From: Gibbula magus
Taxonomy: Eukaryota > Mollusca > Gastropoda > Trochida > Trochidae
Direction: 5' to 3'
Length of the DNA: 64,000 nt
Assembly (NCBI GenBank): GCA_936450465.1
Contig: OW388294.1
Coordinates: 558,001-622,000 of the forward strand
The notes under the pieces were generated by a model. That model saw only the letters and a program-made list of their open reading frames with translations. It did no database searches and was not told where the DNA came from. Position 1 is the first letter of the stretch, and each line of letters opens with the position of its first letter. Below are positions 10,945 through 22,359 of this stretch, piece by piece. Both the position numbers and the translations under genes were made by a program.

Positions 10945-13157
10945 TCCTGAAGTCGAACAAATCTGGATTTAGATGACAAGATAATTAATGTTATTATATG
11001 CTTTTGGATAAATGTCAAATCTTATGGTGGCAATTTCTTAATTTGTTCAACACAACGACTTCCTGTCCCTTCTTCAGGTGAACAATGGAGATATTAGTTG
11101 GTAGAGTGTATCTCAATGTACAGGAAACCAGCGATGTAGTTGATTATATAGAAGCACATGTAGAAGCAGATTAAAAAGTACTTCCGAACGTTGCTTCAAA
11201 TATCAGAGATATTTATGAACACTCGGTTTAGGCTATACTATGGTTCAGAACATCAGCGTACATGCTCCAGATGTAGTTGTATGCGTTTTTAACAACTCGC
11301 TAAAACTGCTTGGGGGTCTAGGTCAGGGAGGAGTGCGTCACCACAGCTCGAGCCTGTCTATATAACTTATTATAAGGTAAGTGTAACCACAAAGTGGAGC
11401 GGGGTTAACATTGCTGCTGCTCTAGGGTCTCTAACTGACACACTAATCTGGCGGAGTACAGATATATCACAGGTGTGTACAGGTAACCGCAGATTGTCCA
11501 TGTCAACAAACACTTCACGCACATATCTCTCTGCGGTCTCTGACCGTGTCGCCCACAGTCCAGTATTTCTACGTAAACAACTCCTTGAATACGGGTATAG
11601 AGGCCGGGAACGCTGTGACGTCAAAGGATTGTATCTACCCGAAATAGAACGCTCATTTCGGTAACCAATGTTTACCCGCAGTTGAAAATTTATAGTTATA
11701 ACATAGTAACAAAGCATTTTAGAACGATGACTGTTCCAGAACCACCCGGAATAGTAAGCTGTATGTAACCAAAGGTGTCGTGAAACGGAAGCTAATAAAC
11801 CTTTTTTCTCGCTCGATTAATTGATTAAGATAGTTTTGAAAGTACAGTCAGTTGCATTTCCTATGGTTTATAATATACTCTGACAAAAACAAAACTTTAG
11901 TTCATTCTAGTTTGCTTTGCATAATGAATGCATATTCACACTTCATATCAAACCTTAGTAGTTGGTTCATTACCTTTATAACTCGTCGAAATCCTTTCAA
12001 AAAATAAATTCAAACACACTGTTCGATTGTCTGTATTTATTGACATAAGCAATACATGTATATGTATCCTGTTTTACCCCGCCCTTGTAGTGTATCATCG
12101 TGTTTATCGAAGCTGTCAGCAATAGGAATGTTATACTCCAGTGCGTCAAGAGACACCAATCTGTTTACTCGGCATGTTTGTTTACCTCTTTGAAAAGCAT
12201 TTATTCATACCGTGATCCTCTTCGTTTTTATGTTATGGAAACATCGGGGCAACGATCTACGGAGCGACTGTCAACAACATGTAGTATTGACAACACAGAC
12301 GAGGAATAAAAACACTTATATCTTCTAGCCAGGTGTTATAATGCCTATAACACCCACACACGGCAGTATGTGTAATATAGCATGTAGAGATATGCTGAGC
12401 TGTTTGTTATGAACTTTATGCACGTACAAATGGCCTCTTGCTGACGAGTAACCTTAGTAACCTATTGTACTTCTACCTCGTAAACTACCGGTCGTAACTA
12501 ATCAATCACGAACTACGACACGAAGTGGATATTACACTTACAGGAGCTTGCTACTTTGATGCTATACGGTTAAATGGAATCTTCAACGAACATCTCAGCC
12601 GAAAAATGTCTCTCAACGAACGGAGTCAATATCAAAAGTTCGACTAATATTTAAATTAAATTATTTACCACGGTTACCAATGTTGATCAACAAGTCAAAA
12701 GTCAACTTAGGCCACTGATTTCATATTTTGTATCTTGTAAACCTCAACATCTAAAAAGATGCTTACATCAGACAAAACATATAATACAATGGCCATGCTA
12801 ACAACAAATCCAGTACGTTTCAAACAAAACCACCCATTTATTTAGAAAAAAATGTAAACAGATATGCTGAAAAGTACACGTACTCAATGCAGATGTATTA
12901 AGTGAAGGAAACTATACAATACACAATACACAATATACGAGATAACGAGAGTATATATAAGTCAGGTCGAGAGTATATATATATAGGTCAGGTAGGGAGA
13001 CGAGTCTCAGCTGGAACAATACACAATGCAACCAAAACCAGTGACTTGCCAAGAAAACGTGACGTTTAGGCTACTTCAATCAGAGGACAAACAATTTCAT
13101 TTAGTAAAATCTGTATTTACGGTGTCGCATCATGGCTCGGCTCTTCACATAAACACA
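10945..13157. other. No supported gene
   Basis: AT-rich sequence. A consensus-like AAGGTAAGT donor occurs at about 11374-11382 and a perfect CRE (TGACGTCA) at 11616-11623, near a 115-codon frame on the minus strand (11370-11717), but the strands disagree and no domain is seen. Repeated TATATATA-rich blocks with AGGTCAGG occur at about 12950-12990. A 69-codon frame at 12100-12309 is unremarkable. Confidence 0.45.

Positions 13158-13196
<39 letters not shown>
13158..13196 (+). repeat. (TGT)13 trinucleotide microsatellite
   Basis: Thirteen uninterrupted TGT triplets. The poly-Cys frame through it (13026-13241) is an artefact of the repeat. Confidence 0.95.
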
Positions 13197-13692
13197 CAAC
13201 ATTTACGAGCATTGGTGGAACTTAATTGTTTTTTCAATTAACTGCATGTATCATAGTTTTCAGTTAGTAAACTGTCGACAAACTTTCCAAACATAGTATG
13301 ACCAAATTCTAAAACAAAATGTTCACGTTCATGTCAAGATGATTCCGATGATGCGTGTATACATACGTTTGGTAAATGCTGTTTCTAAATAGATGTTATA
13401 TTATGTCCAATCTATGTTAGCTTATGTTTGACAGATACAGAGAAAAACTATGAATATTGCATCGACACGTGTTGTTTTGTATGCAATTCTTAACAAACAA
13501 TTTATGGTCTTTTAAACAATATTATTGAAATACCGTAATAAATGGGTTGACTGCCCAATTAAGAGTCCATATCATTGCATACACGTGCTCTGAGTTTAGC
13601 CAATGTGCTTAATTGTTGTATGGATAAACACGCACGATAGAACAATAAACATAAATAAAATACAGTGTGTATATAATATAACACCTTTCCAG
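13197..13692. other. No supported gene
   Basis: AT-rich sequence leading to the TATA box at 13693; nothing structured seen. Confidence 0.45.
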
Positions 13693-13701
13693 TATATATA
13701 T
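13693..13701 (+). promoter_or_regulatory. TATA-like box upstream of the 63-bp-repeat ORF
   Basis: TATATATAT lies 46 bp upstream of the ATG at 13739, placing a predicted transcription start about 15 bp before the ATG. TA-rich tracts are common in this window, so the match alone is weak. Confidence 0.3.
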
Positions 13702-13738
13702 ACCTACATTCGTCAATCCATCCAGCAGAAACAGGAAT

Positions 13739-15241
13739 ATGTCTTGTCGCTTTAGGGTATGTTATTTAGATAATGCAGTCGACAGACTGTTTCGCTGTAT
13801 ACCATCTTGTTGCTTTAGGGTATGTTATTTAGATAACGCAGTCGACAGACTGTTTCGCTGTATACCATCTTGTTGCTTTAGGGTATGTTATTTAAATAAC
13901 GCAGTCGACAGACTGTTTCGCTGTATACCATCTTGTTGCTTTAGGGTATGTTATTTAGATAACGCAGTCGACAGACTGTTTCGCTGTATACCATCTTGTT
14001 GCTTTAGGGTATGTTATTTAGATAACGCAGTCGACAGACTGTTTCGCTGTATACCATCTTGTTGCTTTAGGGTATGTTATTTAAATAACGCAGTCGACAG
14101 ACTGTTTCGCTGTGTACCATCTTGTTGCTTTAGGGTATGTTATTTAGATAACGCAGTCGACAGACTGTTTCGCTGTATACCATCTTGTTGCTTTAGGGTA
14201 TGTTATTTAAATAACGCAGTCGACAGACTGTTTCGCTGTATACCATCTTGTTGCTTTAGGGTATGTTATTTAAATAACGCAGTCGACAGACTGTTTCGCT
14301 GTATACCATCTTGTTGCTTTAGGGTATGTTATTTAGATAACGCAGTCGACAGACTGTTTCGCTGTATACCATCTTGTTGCTTTAGGGTATGTTATTTAGA
14401 TAACGCAGTCGACAGACTGTTTCGCTGTATACCATCTTGTTGCTTTAGGGTATGTTATTTAGATAACGCAGTCGACAGACTGTTTCGCTGTATACCATCT
14501 TGTTGCTTTAGGGTATGTTATTTAGATAACGCAGTCGACAGACTGTTTCGCTGTATACCATCTTGTTGCTTTAGGGTATGTTATTTAAATAACGCAGTCG
14601 ACAGACTGTTTCGCTGTGTACCATCTTGTTGCTTTAGGGTATGTTATTTAAATAACGCAGTCGACAGACTGTTTCGCTGTATACCATCTTGTTGCTTTAG
14701 GGTATGTTATTTAGATAACGCAGTCGACAGACTGTTTCGCTGTATACCATCTTGTTGCTTTAGGGTATGTTATTTAGATAACGCAGTCGACAGACTGTTT
14801 CGCTGTATACCATCTTGTTGCTTTAGGGTATGTTATTTAGATAACGCAGTCGACAGACTGTTTCGCTGTATACCATCTTGTTGCTTTAGGGTATGTTATT
14901 TAAATAACGCAGTCGACAGACTGTTTCGCTGTGTACCATCTTGTTGCTTTAGGGTATGTTATTTAGATAACGCAGTCGACAGACTGTTTCGCTGTATACC
15001 ATCTTGTTGCTTTAGGGTATGTTATTTAGATAACGCAGTCGACAGACTGTTTCGCTGTATACCATCTTGTTGCTTTAGGGTATGTTATTTAGATAACGCA
15101 GTCGACAGACTGTTTCGCTGTATACCATCTTGTTGCTTCAGGTTGTTACGTTTGAACATCATTCTAAACTGTATAAGACGAACTAGAATCCATATAGTTA
15201 ACGTACGACATGCTGAATGTTACCTGGGACAGTACATGTAG
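13739..15241 (+). CDS. Candidate Cys-rich repeat protein, 22 copies of a 21-residue unit
   Basis: A 500-codon frame starts at an ATG with A at -3, runs through 22 in-frame copies of a 21-residue unit (SCCFRVCYLDNAVDRLFRCI plus P) and ends with a unique 37-residue tail (stop 15239-15241). Each unit has four Cys. In the other five frames the consensus unit contains a stop, so only this frame is open. Copies differ at only two recurrent residues, Asp/Asn at position 10 (codons GAT/AAT) and Ile/Val at position 20 (ATA/GTA). No signal peptide is seen. For a gene: a TATA box, a good ATG context, indel-free units and a unique C-terminus. Against: the 63-bp period keeps any open frame open, the copies are too similar to test selection, and I recognise no family. 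It may be plain minisatellite. Confidence 0.35.
   Translation: MSCRFRVCYLDNAVDRLFRCIPSCCFRVCYLDNAVDRLFRCIPSCCFRVCYLNNAVDRLFRCIPSCCFRVCYLDNAVDRLFRCIPSCCFRVCYLDNAVDRLFRCIPSCCFRVCYLNNAVDRLFRCVPSCCFRVCYLDNAVDRLFRCIPSCCFRVCYLNNAVDRLFRCIPSCCFRVCYLNNAVDRLFRCIPSCCFRVCYLDNAVDRLFRCIPSCCFRVCYLDNAVDRLFRCIPSCCFRVCYLDNAVDRLFRCIPSCCFRVCYLDNAVDRLFRCIPSCCFRVCYLNNAVDRLFRCVPSCCFRVCYLNNAVDRLFRCIPSCCFRVCYLDNAVDRLFRCIPSCCFRVCYLDNAVDRLFRCIPSCCFRVCYLDNAVDRLFRCIPSCCFRVCYLNNAVDRLFRCVPSCCFRVCYLDNAVDRLFRCIPSCCFRVCYLDNAVDRLFRCIPSCCFRVCYLDNAVDRLFRCIPSCCFRLLRLNIILNCIRRTRIHIVNVRHAECYLGQYM
13742..15141. repeat. 63-bp minisatellite, 22 copies
   Basis: Highly homogeneous tandem units. Each has a dyad at GTTATTTAGATAAC; in the N-type copies this becomes the perfect 14-bp palindrome GTTATTTAAATAAC. 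Each also has a hairpin CAGTC-GACA-GACTG. The first copy differs at two positions (CGC for TGC, AAT for AAC) and the last decays after CTTCAGG, as expected at array edges. Confidence 0.97.
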
Positions 15242-15556
15242 GCAAAACAGAACATAGATATGTAGGTATAGGTAGGTAGGCCCTATACGTCGCAAGGTTG
15301 ACAGTTGGTTTTGTTGTAAAATGTATATGTGTAATATACGTGCTGGGCAAGTACTTTACGGACATTGAGAACTTGATGGGTTATGAAAATAAATCTCCCA
15401 TATACAAGAAAAAAGTGATCATGGCTCACATACCCCCGCAATCTGCTATCCGTCCATTGAGAATTATAGATGTGAAGGTTACTATGTTTATAAAACAGCT
15501 TCAGGCATCATAACATTGTCCAAACTAATTTTGGGAACTTGTTTTGTTATTACAAA
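15242..15556. other. No supported gene; AATAAA downstream of the 63-bp-repeat ORF
   Basis: AATAAA occurs at about 15388-15393, roughly 150 bp after the stop of the 63-bp-repeat ORF, and could serve as its polyadenylation signal. Nothing else is structured. Confidence 0.4.
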
Positions 15557-15860
15557 ATTTCATTCACCCAGATGTAATATTTTTCAGGTAACTTATTTTT
15601 TCCCATTAGAGCATCACACCGGTAATTTGTACCAAGTTCAATTACAGATTCAAGGGCTTCATAACTCCGTAAAAATAATATTTCGGAACTGGACTGTGAA
15701 CTCTATGAAGAGTATCAACTGGACTACCTCCATGTGAAATTTCATTCACCTAGATGTAATAGTTTCCGAGGAAACTTGTCCCCATTGGAGCATCACAGTT
15801 CTTTTGGTACTAAGTTCAATTTCGGATTCAACATCTCCGTAAAAAAATCATAATCCGGAA
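15557..15860. repeat. Diverged tandem duplication of a ~180-bp segment
   Basis: A segment starting AAATTTCATTCACCCAGATG at about 15557 recurs in diverged form at about 15737 (AAATTTCATTCACCTAGATG). Both copies continue with related CCCATT(A/G)GAGCATCACA and CTCCGTAAAAA blocks. It is an old duplication or two copies of an interspersed repeat. Confidence 0.7.
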
Positions 15861-15894
15861 GTGGTTTCGATAAAGAGTATGATAGTGAGTACTC

Positions 15895-16090
15895 GATTTT
15901 AATTGGAAACTAGTAATTATGATATGTTTGGCGATTGGGGATGAATATGCAAGCTGAGTGAATTTGTTTGTATTGTAAAAAGCACATATGGTGTGTTGGA
16001 ACGTATTAAAGCCAAATAAAATTTTATAAAACACAGTGGATGCACCCACGGACTTAAATTACTTAATTTAAGTCCGTGATGCACCTTTAA
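15895..16090 (-). mobile_element. Partial copy of the TTAA-type MITE family also present at 61704-61997
   Basis: Read on the minus strand, this segment aligns over about 140 bp with the left half of the element at 61704. Shared blocks include CCATATGT, GCATATTCA, CCCAATCGC and ATAATTA-TAGTTT. It ends at TTAA (16087-16090) preceded by GATGCACCT, the same terminus as the right end at 61994. The terminus is interrupted by a 32-bp palindrome (16047-16078). The other end cannot be found, so the copy is truncated or recombined. Confidence 0.5.
16047..16078. repeat. 32-bp perfect hairpin inserted between direct repeats GATGCACC
   Basis: CACGGACTTAAATTA and its exact reverse complement are separated by CT (15-bp arms). 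The 8-mer GATGCACC occurs directly on both sides, at 16039-16046 and 16078-16085. The second overlaps the last G of the palindrome. Confidence 0.85.
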
Positions 16091-16384
16091 GTGAATGGTT
16101 CATCTCGTCAACAGCTGAATCCCAACTTCTGTGTTGTAGATTACCCGGCCTAGTCAGGATTCTACCTGGCTGCCGAGTTGTATAGGCCTACACCTGTGCA
16201 CAACATAGCATCAGAAATAACATGTCAATTTCAGGAATTAAAAATCAACAAAGATAACTGTGCCAGCCAATGTCACCAATCTATACGACCTATTTTCTGT
16301 TCTGGGCCCCACTCAGACTCTATCTATCGTTCTGACCCGACCCAGTCAACCAGCTTCTTGTTGAGTGCGTGATCAGTTCATGAT

Positions 16385-16394
16385 GTCACGTGAC
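16385..16394. promoter_or_regulatory. Perfect palindromic E-box GTCACGTGAC
   Basis: The 10-bp sequence equals the core of the CLEAR/M-box element bound by MiT/TFE-type bHLH-Zip factors. A 9-of-10 relative (TCACGTGAC) occurs at 19189-19197. No target gene is recognised. Confidence 0.25.
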
Positions 16395-16446
16395 CTAGAT
16401 ACAAGACACAGTTGTAACCGTGACCTTGTCGACGCTGCATGGGGTC

Positions 16447-16729
16447 GTGAAATGTAGACTGGTTTTGAGTCCCTATAAATTCAGTGAAATGTAGACTGGC
16501 TTGGTGTCCCTTTAAATTTCTGTGAAATGTAGACTGGTTTGGTGTTCCTTTAAATTCAGTGAAATGTAGACTGGCTTGGTGTCCCTTTAAATTTCTGTGA
16601 AATGTAGACTGGTTTGGTGTTCCTTTAAATTCAGTGAAATGTAGACTGGCTTGGTGCCCGATTCAGTGAAATGTAGACTGGCTTGGTGTCCCTGTAGATT
16701 CAGTGAAATGTAGACTAGTTTGATGTCCT
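16447..16729. repeat. 37/38-bp minisatellite, about 7-8 copies
   Basis: Units begin GTGAAATGTAGACTGG and continue with TTGGTGTCCCTTTAAATT. Two subtypes alternate (TGGCTTGG and TGGTTTGG), which suggests a dimeric higher-order unit of about 75 bp. One copy is shortened at about 16655. Confidence 0.92.
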
Positions 16730-16756
16730 CAGTGTCATTGTTTGCCCTCACGTCAT

Positions 16757-16780
16757 ATACTTACTTACTTACTTACTTAC
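16757..16780 (+). repeat. (TTAC)n tetranucleotide microsatellite
   Basis: Five to six consecutive TTAC units, followed by an ATATATATAC tract. Confidence 0.9.
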
Positions 16781-17454
16781 ATATATATACATACTGTCCG
16801 TCTCTTCTACTTGTCTCCATGCGGACTACATCTCAGCTTCCATGTCTAAAGAAAAACAGTCGACCTATTATATCCTCCCGAGATTATTGAAGTCTATTTT
16901 TTTCTTAGGTGAACCTTCAAGATCTACCAAACTAGGACTAGAAACTACAATCCACTAGTTGGACGGGGTAGTGGCACCCGTGTGTTAACCTGTTTTATTC
17001 GCTCCTCACTTCACCCGACGCTGATATGCAGTGGGCCTGTCTTCTGAGAATCAATTATAAGCAAGTCTAGATTTTGTGAACAAATCCATATCTCCGAGGC
17101 TCTTCTTTTTATAATATTAACTATCTTTAAAAGATGAATTATTGGTAAACTCGTCATATGGTTTTCATTGTCTAAATGTCAGTCTTGAGAGTTCAGTGTC
17201 TATTTCAAGGCGGCTGACAAGGTTAACTAAGGTCGGGTAGACAGATCGGACTACGGTCTGTGATAATAGTCGACAGCTGATCAGCTGGTCAATGGGGACC
17301 CATGCATTATTCAAGATGAATTTTTAGGGTGGTTTTTTTTTCAATATATTTATCTTATAAATAAGACAATCAATACTTTTGAAACTGTTGATGTTTTGTA
17401 TATAAATCAGTCTATTTTTAGAAATGAAAGGTTACAAATGACACCAAGCAACCC
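16781..17454. other. No supported feature
   Basis: Ordinary sequence; I see no gene, array or element. Confidence 0.45.
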
Positions 17455-18873
17455 CATCTATCCCGTATCTATCCCGAATCTATCCCGAATCTATCCCGAA
17501 TCTATCCCGAATCTATCCCGAATCTATCCCGAATCTATCCCATCTACTAGTATTTCGAATCTATCCCAAAGCTATCCGGATCTATCCCATCTATCACATT
17601 TATCTCGAATCTATCCCGAATCTATCCCGTATCTTTCCCGTATCTATCCCGAATCTATCCCGAATCTATCCCATCTATCCCGAATCTATCCCATCTATCA
17701 CATCTATCTCGAATCTATCCCAAATCTATCCGGATCTATCCCATCTATTCCGAATCTATTCCGAATCTATCCCGAATCTATTCCGAATCTATCCCGAATC
17801 TATCCCGAATCTATCCCGAATCTATCCCATCTATTCCGAATCTATCCCGAAACTATCCCGTATCTATCACATCTATCCCGAATCTATTCCGAATCTATCC
17901 CGAATCTATCCCATCTATTCCGAATCTATCACATCTATCCCAAATCTATTCCGAATCTATCCCGAATCTATCCCGAATCTATCCCATCTATTCCGAATCT
18001 ATCCCGAATCTACCCCGTATCTATCACATCTATCCCGTATCTACCTCGTATCTATCCAATCTATCCCATCTTTTCCGAATCTATCTCGAATCTATCCCGA
18101 ATCTATCCCATCTATCCCGAATCTATTCCGAATCTATCCGGTTCCCGAATCTATCCCATCTATTCCGAATCTATCTCGAATCTATCCCATATCTATCACA
18201 TCTATCTCGTATCTATCTCGTATCTATTCCGAATCTATTCCGAATCTATTCCGAATCTAACCCGAAACTATCCCATCTATTCCGAATCTATCCCGAATCT
18301 ATCCCGTATCTATCTCGTATCTATCCCATCTATCCCGGATCTATCCCGAGTCTATCCCGAATCTATCACATCTATCCCGAATCTATTCCGAATCAATTCG
18401 CAATCTATCCCGAATCTATTCCGAATCTATCCCGAATCTATCCCATCTATCACATCTATCATATCTATCCCATCTATTCCGAATCTATCCCTAATCTATC
18501 ACATCTATCACATCTATCACATCTATCATATCTATCACATCTATCACATCTATTCCGAATCTATTCGGAAGCTATCCCGAAGCTATCACATCTATCCCGA
18601 ATCTATTCCGAATCTATCCCGAATCTATCCCGAATCTATCCCGAATCTATCCCATCTATTCCGAATCTATCCTGTATCTATCACATCTATCCCGAATCTA
18701 TCCAAAATTTATCCCGTATCTATCCCATCTATTCCGAATCTATCCCATCTATCCCGAATCTATCCCGTATCTATCACATCTATCCCGAATCTATCACATC
18801 TATCACATCTATCCCGAATCTATCCCATCTATCCCATCTATCACATCTATCCCATCTATCACATCTATCACAT
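17455..18873. repeat. 11-bp (TCTATCCCGAA) and 9-bp (TCTATCCCA) interspersed minisatellite
   Basis: About 1.4 kb built from an 11-bp unit and a 9-bp unit in irregular alternation, with single-base variants TATTCCGAA, TATCACA and TATCTCG. Runs near 17950-18100 and 18590-18700 look alike, suggesting block duplication. The Ile/Pro/Ser/Tyr frame of 553 codons (17396-19057) arises because three 11-bp units make 33 bp; I do not call it a gene. Confidence 0.95.
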
Positions 18874-19883
18874 GCTATTACATTTAGAAGAGAAATTTAC
18901 CTTCAACAAAGCTCTGATGAAGAAAGTTAATGTGTTATATTCGTCGCTATGGTTATTACTTATGACAAATTATAACCATTTTAATCATAGATGGATAGAT
19001 AATATATGTTGCCGTCAGAGAAGTCAACACTTTGTTTACGCCATTGTAATCGACTGATTATTGCGACATTGAGTAATATCTTCCAGGACATAAATATCTG
19101 ATAACGGTATCTGTATAAGTATAGTATCTAAAAATAACAACTTATTATAAATACACGCACCATACAGATAATATAAAACTGCATGAGATCACGTGACGGG
19201 CACCTGTTTCACCATCTGGTGGAAAGCTGAGGTTCCAGAAGCATCCATCAGCGCTCACGTCCAACAGCTAGTATACATCATCTGACGCAAGTTTGGTGCC
19301 CCTGCATACATGTATATATGGCCAGTCATACAACCGGACAGTGTTATATAGGATATATATATATATATATATATCAGAATGATGGTGCCGTGTACACGTG
19401 TATACCAATTTCACTTGACATTTCACAATTTGATCTGCACTGGGGGTTGCTAATCATCGATTTACATGCATAAAAATCATTTATTTATGTTCGTGTTCTA
19501 CGTTTATGTGAATAATATATATATGCTATTTATCAACATATCTTCAATTCATTACACCATTTGAGGCTTACATTGAGGTCTATTTAATATTTATTTAGAA
19601 TGTAATTACGTGAAAATTAAAAAATTAACTAATTAACACTTTTAACTTTGTAAATAAAAGTAATTAAACTTGAAAAACAAGGATATGTTATGGATGATCA
19701 ACTTCTTTATTTTACAAAAGTTTCGGTATATATCCTTATAGCGTTATCAAGCATATAGGAAAGGTAATACACCATCACCAATAACACGTCCTTGTCTTTC
19801 CATTACACCAACTTCTAGATTGCCTCTCAAACCGTCGGTTAATAAACTAATTTAAAAATAGTTTGTTATTATATTTTTCTTTC
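18874..19883. other. No supported gene; (AT)n tract
   Basis: Contains an (AT)-rich dinucleotide run at about 19349-19373. The segment near 19700-19770 (ending GTTATCAAGCATATAGG) has the look of an interspersed element end, but I cannot assign it. Confidence 0.4.
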
Positions 19884-20032
19884 ACATCTTATATATCTTG
19901 TTAATATGAAACATATCTTATATATATTGTTAATATGAAACATATCTTATATATCTTGTTAATATGAAACATATCTTATATATCTTGTTAATATGAAACA
20001 TATCTTATATATCTTGTTAATATGAAACATAT
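19884..20032. repeat. 29-bp tandem repeat, 5 copies
   Basis: Copies of CATATCTTATATATCTTGTT followed by AATATGAAA at a 29-bp period; the second has ATATATTG instead of ATATCTTG. Confidence 0.93.
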
Positions 20033-21345
20033 CCCTCTTCATATGCCTATTTTGTCGGACAATTACAATTCTATATGATGATTAATTATTCAAATTCTCT
20101 ACTGTTCTAGAATGTTTTTGAAGCACCCTGTCGGGTAAGCCGTTATCCAGCTGACGTATTCATAAGGTCGGGCCAGATGTCGCCAACTGTTTCATTCTCT
20201 AACTTTACAACCTGAATAGGAGAGATAAATAAGCTGTATGAACGCCGACACGATAATGAATTGTGTTATGTAGCTATATTCTCCCCATCTATATGTGGCT
20301 GTCTGCAGATATAACTATATAACTAATGATTGGTCAGTGATGGACCATCTTCATGGGGTCATAATGTTATAATGTGACGTATTTTTAACCTCAGCAATAA
20401 TTTCAGAATATTCTAGAATGTTTTCATGATACAGCCGGACAAGCTGTTGTCCATCTTGTCTACATTGTAAGGCCCGCCCACCTTGACGGTGCTTGACGTT
20501 TCCTTCTGTGACGAACTTTGTTAACACGAATATGTGCTGAATAAACGATCATACGAGTCTGCTGCATACTGAATCATTTATGGGTCCATCAATTTCATCA
20601 TTTGAATATCATTGATGGTCATATATTATTTTATAAAAACTGCTTCACTGTTATAAATAGGATGCGTTATAGTGACGTCATCTTCAGTGGTTACGTGATC
20701 AGAGTAAACTTACAACGCCAAACAGCATGATATTGATCTTGCTCTTTTTGGACGATGCTCAACAATTTTGTTTTTTATAATATCACTACGTAAACTCTAA
20801 ATAATGTTACATAATTACCTGTATACGACCAGTTCCCCTATCGCTTGTATTTGGCCCAGCAGGTAGACAACCACTCATCAAATAGGAAGGTCCTGGTCAA
20901 AATATTTGTCAGAATTATATATCTTGCAAGGTCTGAACTACCAGTCGAAAGGGTTTTCGCCAATAATTACAAATTATTGACCAACTACCTTATTGTCCCA
21001 TTTGAAATATTGACGACTTTTTAAAAACGATTTCTGTAAACACAGACAGAATCACAATGACCGCATTTCCAAGAGTTTGTTTATAATACTGTGAGATATC
21101 ACTGTATATCCCATGTTATAAACAGGTGCCCGCTCACATATCATCTGACCTCCGGTCACTAGAAGCACAGTTGCAGATATCTAAGTGATCGGTCAGGGTC
21201 GTTGACTTTTGTTATAAACTGGCATTTAAGTGGATTACAAAACTTAATGAAAAACCATGTAAAATGTGTAGATAAGGAAATGCACAAACTCAAGAAACTT
21301 ATAAGCCAATTCAAATTTTTGTTGGATATCTTATGGTAATAGTGG
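20033..21345. other. No supported gene; weak diverged duplication
   Basis: A motif starting TTCTAGAATGTTTT at about 20105 recurs at about 20412. Both are followed by a similarly ordered set of words (GGACAAGC/GGGTAAGC, GTTATCC/GTTGTCC, AAGGC/AAGGTC). Beyond this nothing is recognisable, up to the sharp start of the giant satellite. Confidence 0.4.
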
Positions 21346-22359
21346 CGAGGAATATTGCGTGGTTAGAAGCGTTTAATCAGAGGAATGTTACGTGGTTAGA
21401 AGCGTTTAATCAGAGGAATTTTCCGTGGTTAGAAGCGTTTAATCAGAGGAATGTTCCGTGGTTATAAGGGTTTAATCAGAGGAATGTTCCGTGGATAGAA
21501 GCGTTTAATCAGAGGAATGTTCCGTGGTTAGAAGTGTTTAATCAGAGGAATGTTCCGTGGTTAAAAGCGTTTAATCAGAGGAATGTTCCGTGATTAGAAG
21601 CGTTTAATCAGAGGAATGTTCCGTGGATAGAAGCGTTTAATCAGAGGAATGTTCCGTGATTAGAAGCGTTTAATCAAAGGAATGTTCCGTGGATAGAAGC
21701 GTTTAATCAGAGGAATGTTCCGTGGATAGAAGCGTTTAATCAGAGGAATGTTCCGTGGATAGAAGCGTTTAATCAGAGGAATGTTCCGTGGATAGAAGCG
21801 TTTAATCAGAGGAATGTTCCGTGTTTAGAAGTGTTTAATCAGAGGAATGTTCCGTGATTAGAAGCGTTTAATTAGAGGAATGTTCCGTGGATAGAAGCGT
21901 TTAATCAGAGAAATGTTCCGTGATTAGAAGTGTTAAATCAGAGGAATGTTCCGTGGTTAGAAGCGTTTTAATCAGAGGAATGTTCCATGGTTAGAAGCGT
22001 TTAATCAGAGGAATGTTCCGTGGTTAGAAGCGTTTAATCAGAGGAATTTTCCGTGGTTAGAAGCGTTTAATCAGAGGAATTTTCCGTGGTTAGAAGTGTT
22101 AAATCAGAGGAATGTTCCGTGGTTAGAAGCGTTTAATCAGAGGAATGTTCCGTGGATAGAAGTGTAAAATCAGAGGAATGTTCCGTGGTTAGAAGCGTTT
22201 AATCAGAGGAATTTTCCGTGGTTAGAAGCGTTTAATCAGAGGAATGTTCCGTGGTTAGAAGGGTTTAATCAGAGGAATGTTCCGTGGTTAGAAGCGTTAA
22301 ATCAGAGGAATGTTCCGTGGTTAGAAGCGTTAAATCAGAGGAATATTGCGTGGTTAGAA

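Noticed and set aside
10140..10972. Leu/Ser/Cys-rich plus-strand and Arg/Gln/Asp/Lys-rich minus-strand frames
   Set aside because: Generated by (GTCTT)n, which lacks stops in the frames concerned.
13742..15141. Telomere-like TTAGGG hexamer in every 63-bp unit
   Set aside because: Only one hexamer occurs per 63 bp, with no tandem TTAGGG run; it is part of the minisatellite.
17396..19057. 553-codon Ile/Pro/Ser/Tyr frame
   Set aside because: Produced by 11-bp and 9-bp repeat units; no promoter, no conserved unit at the protein level.
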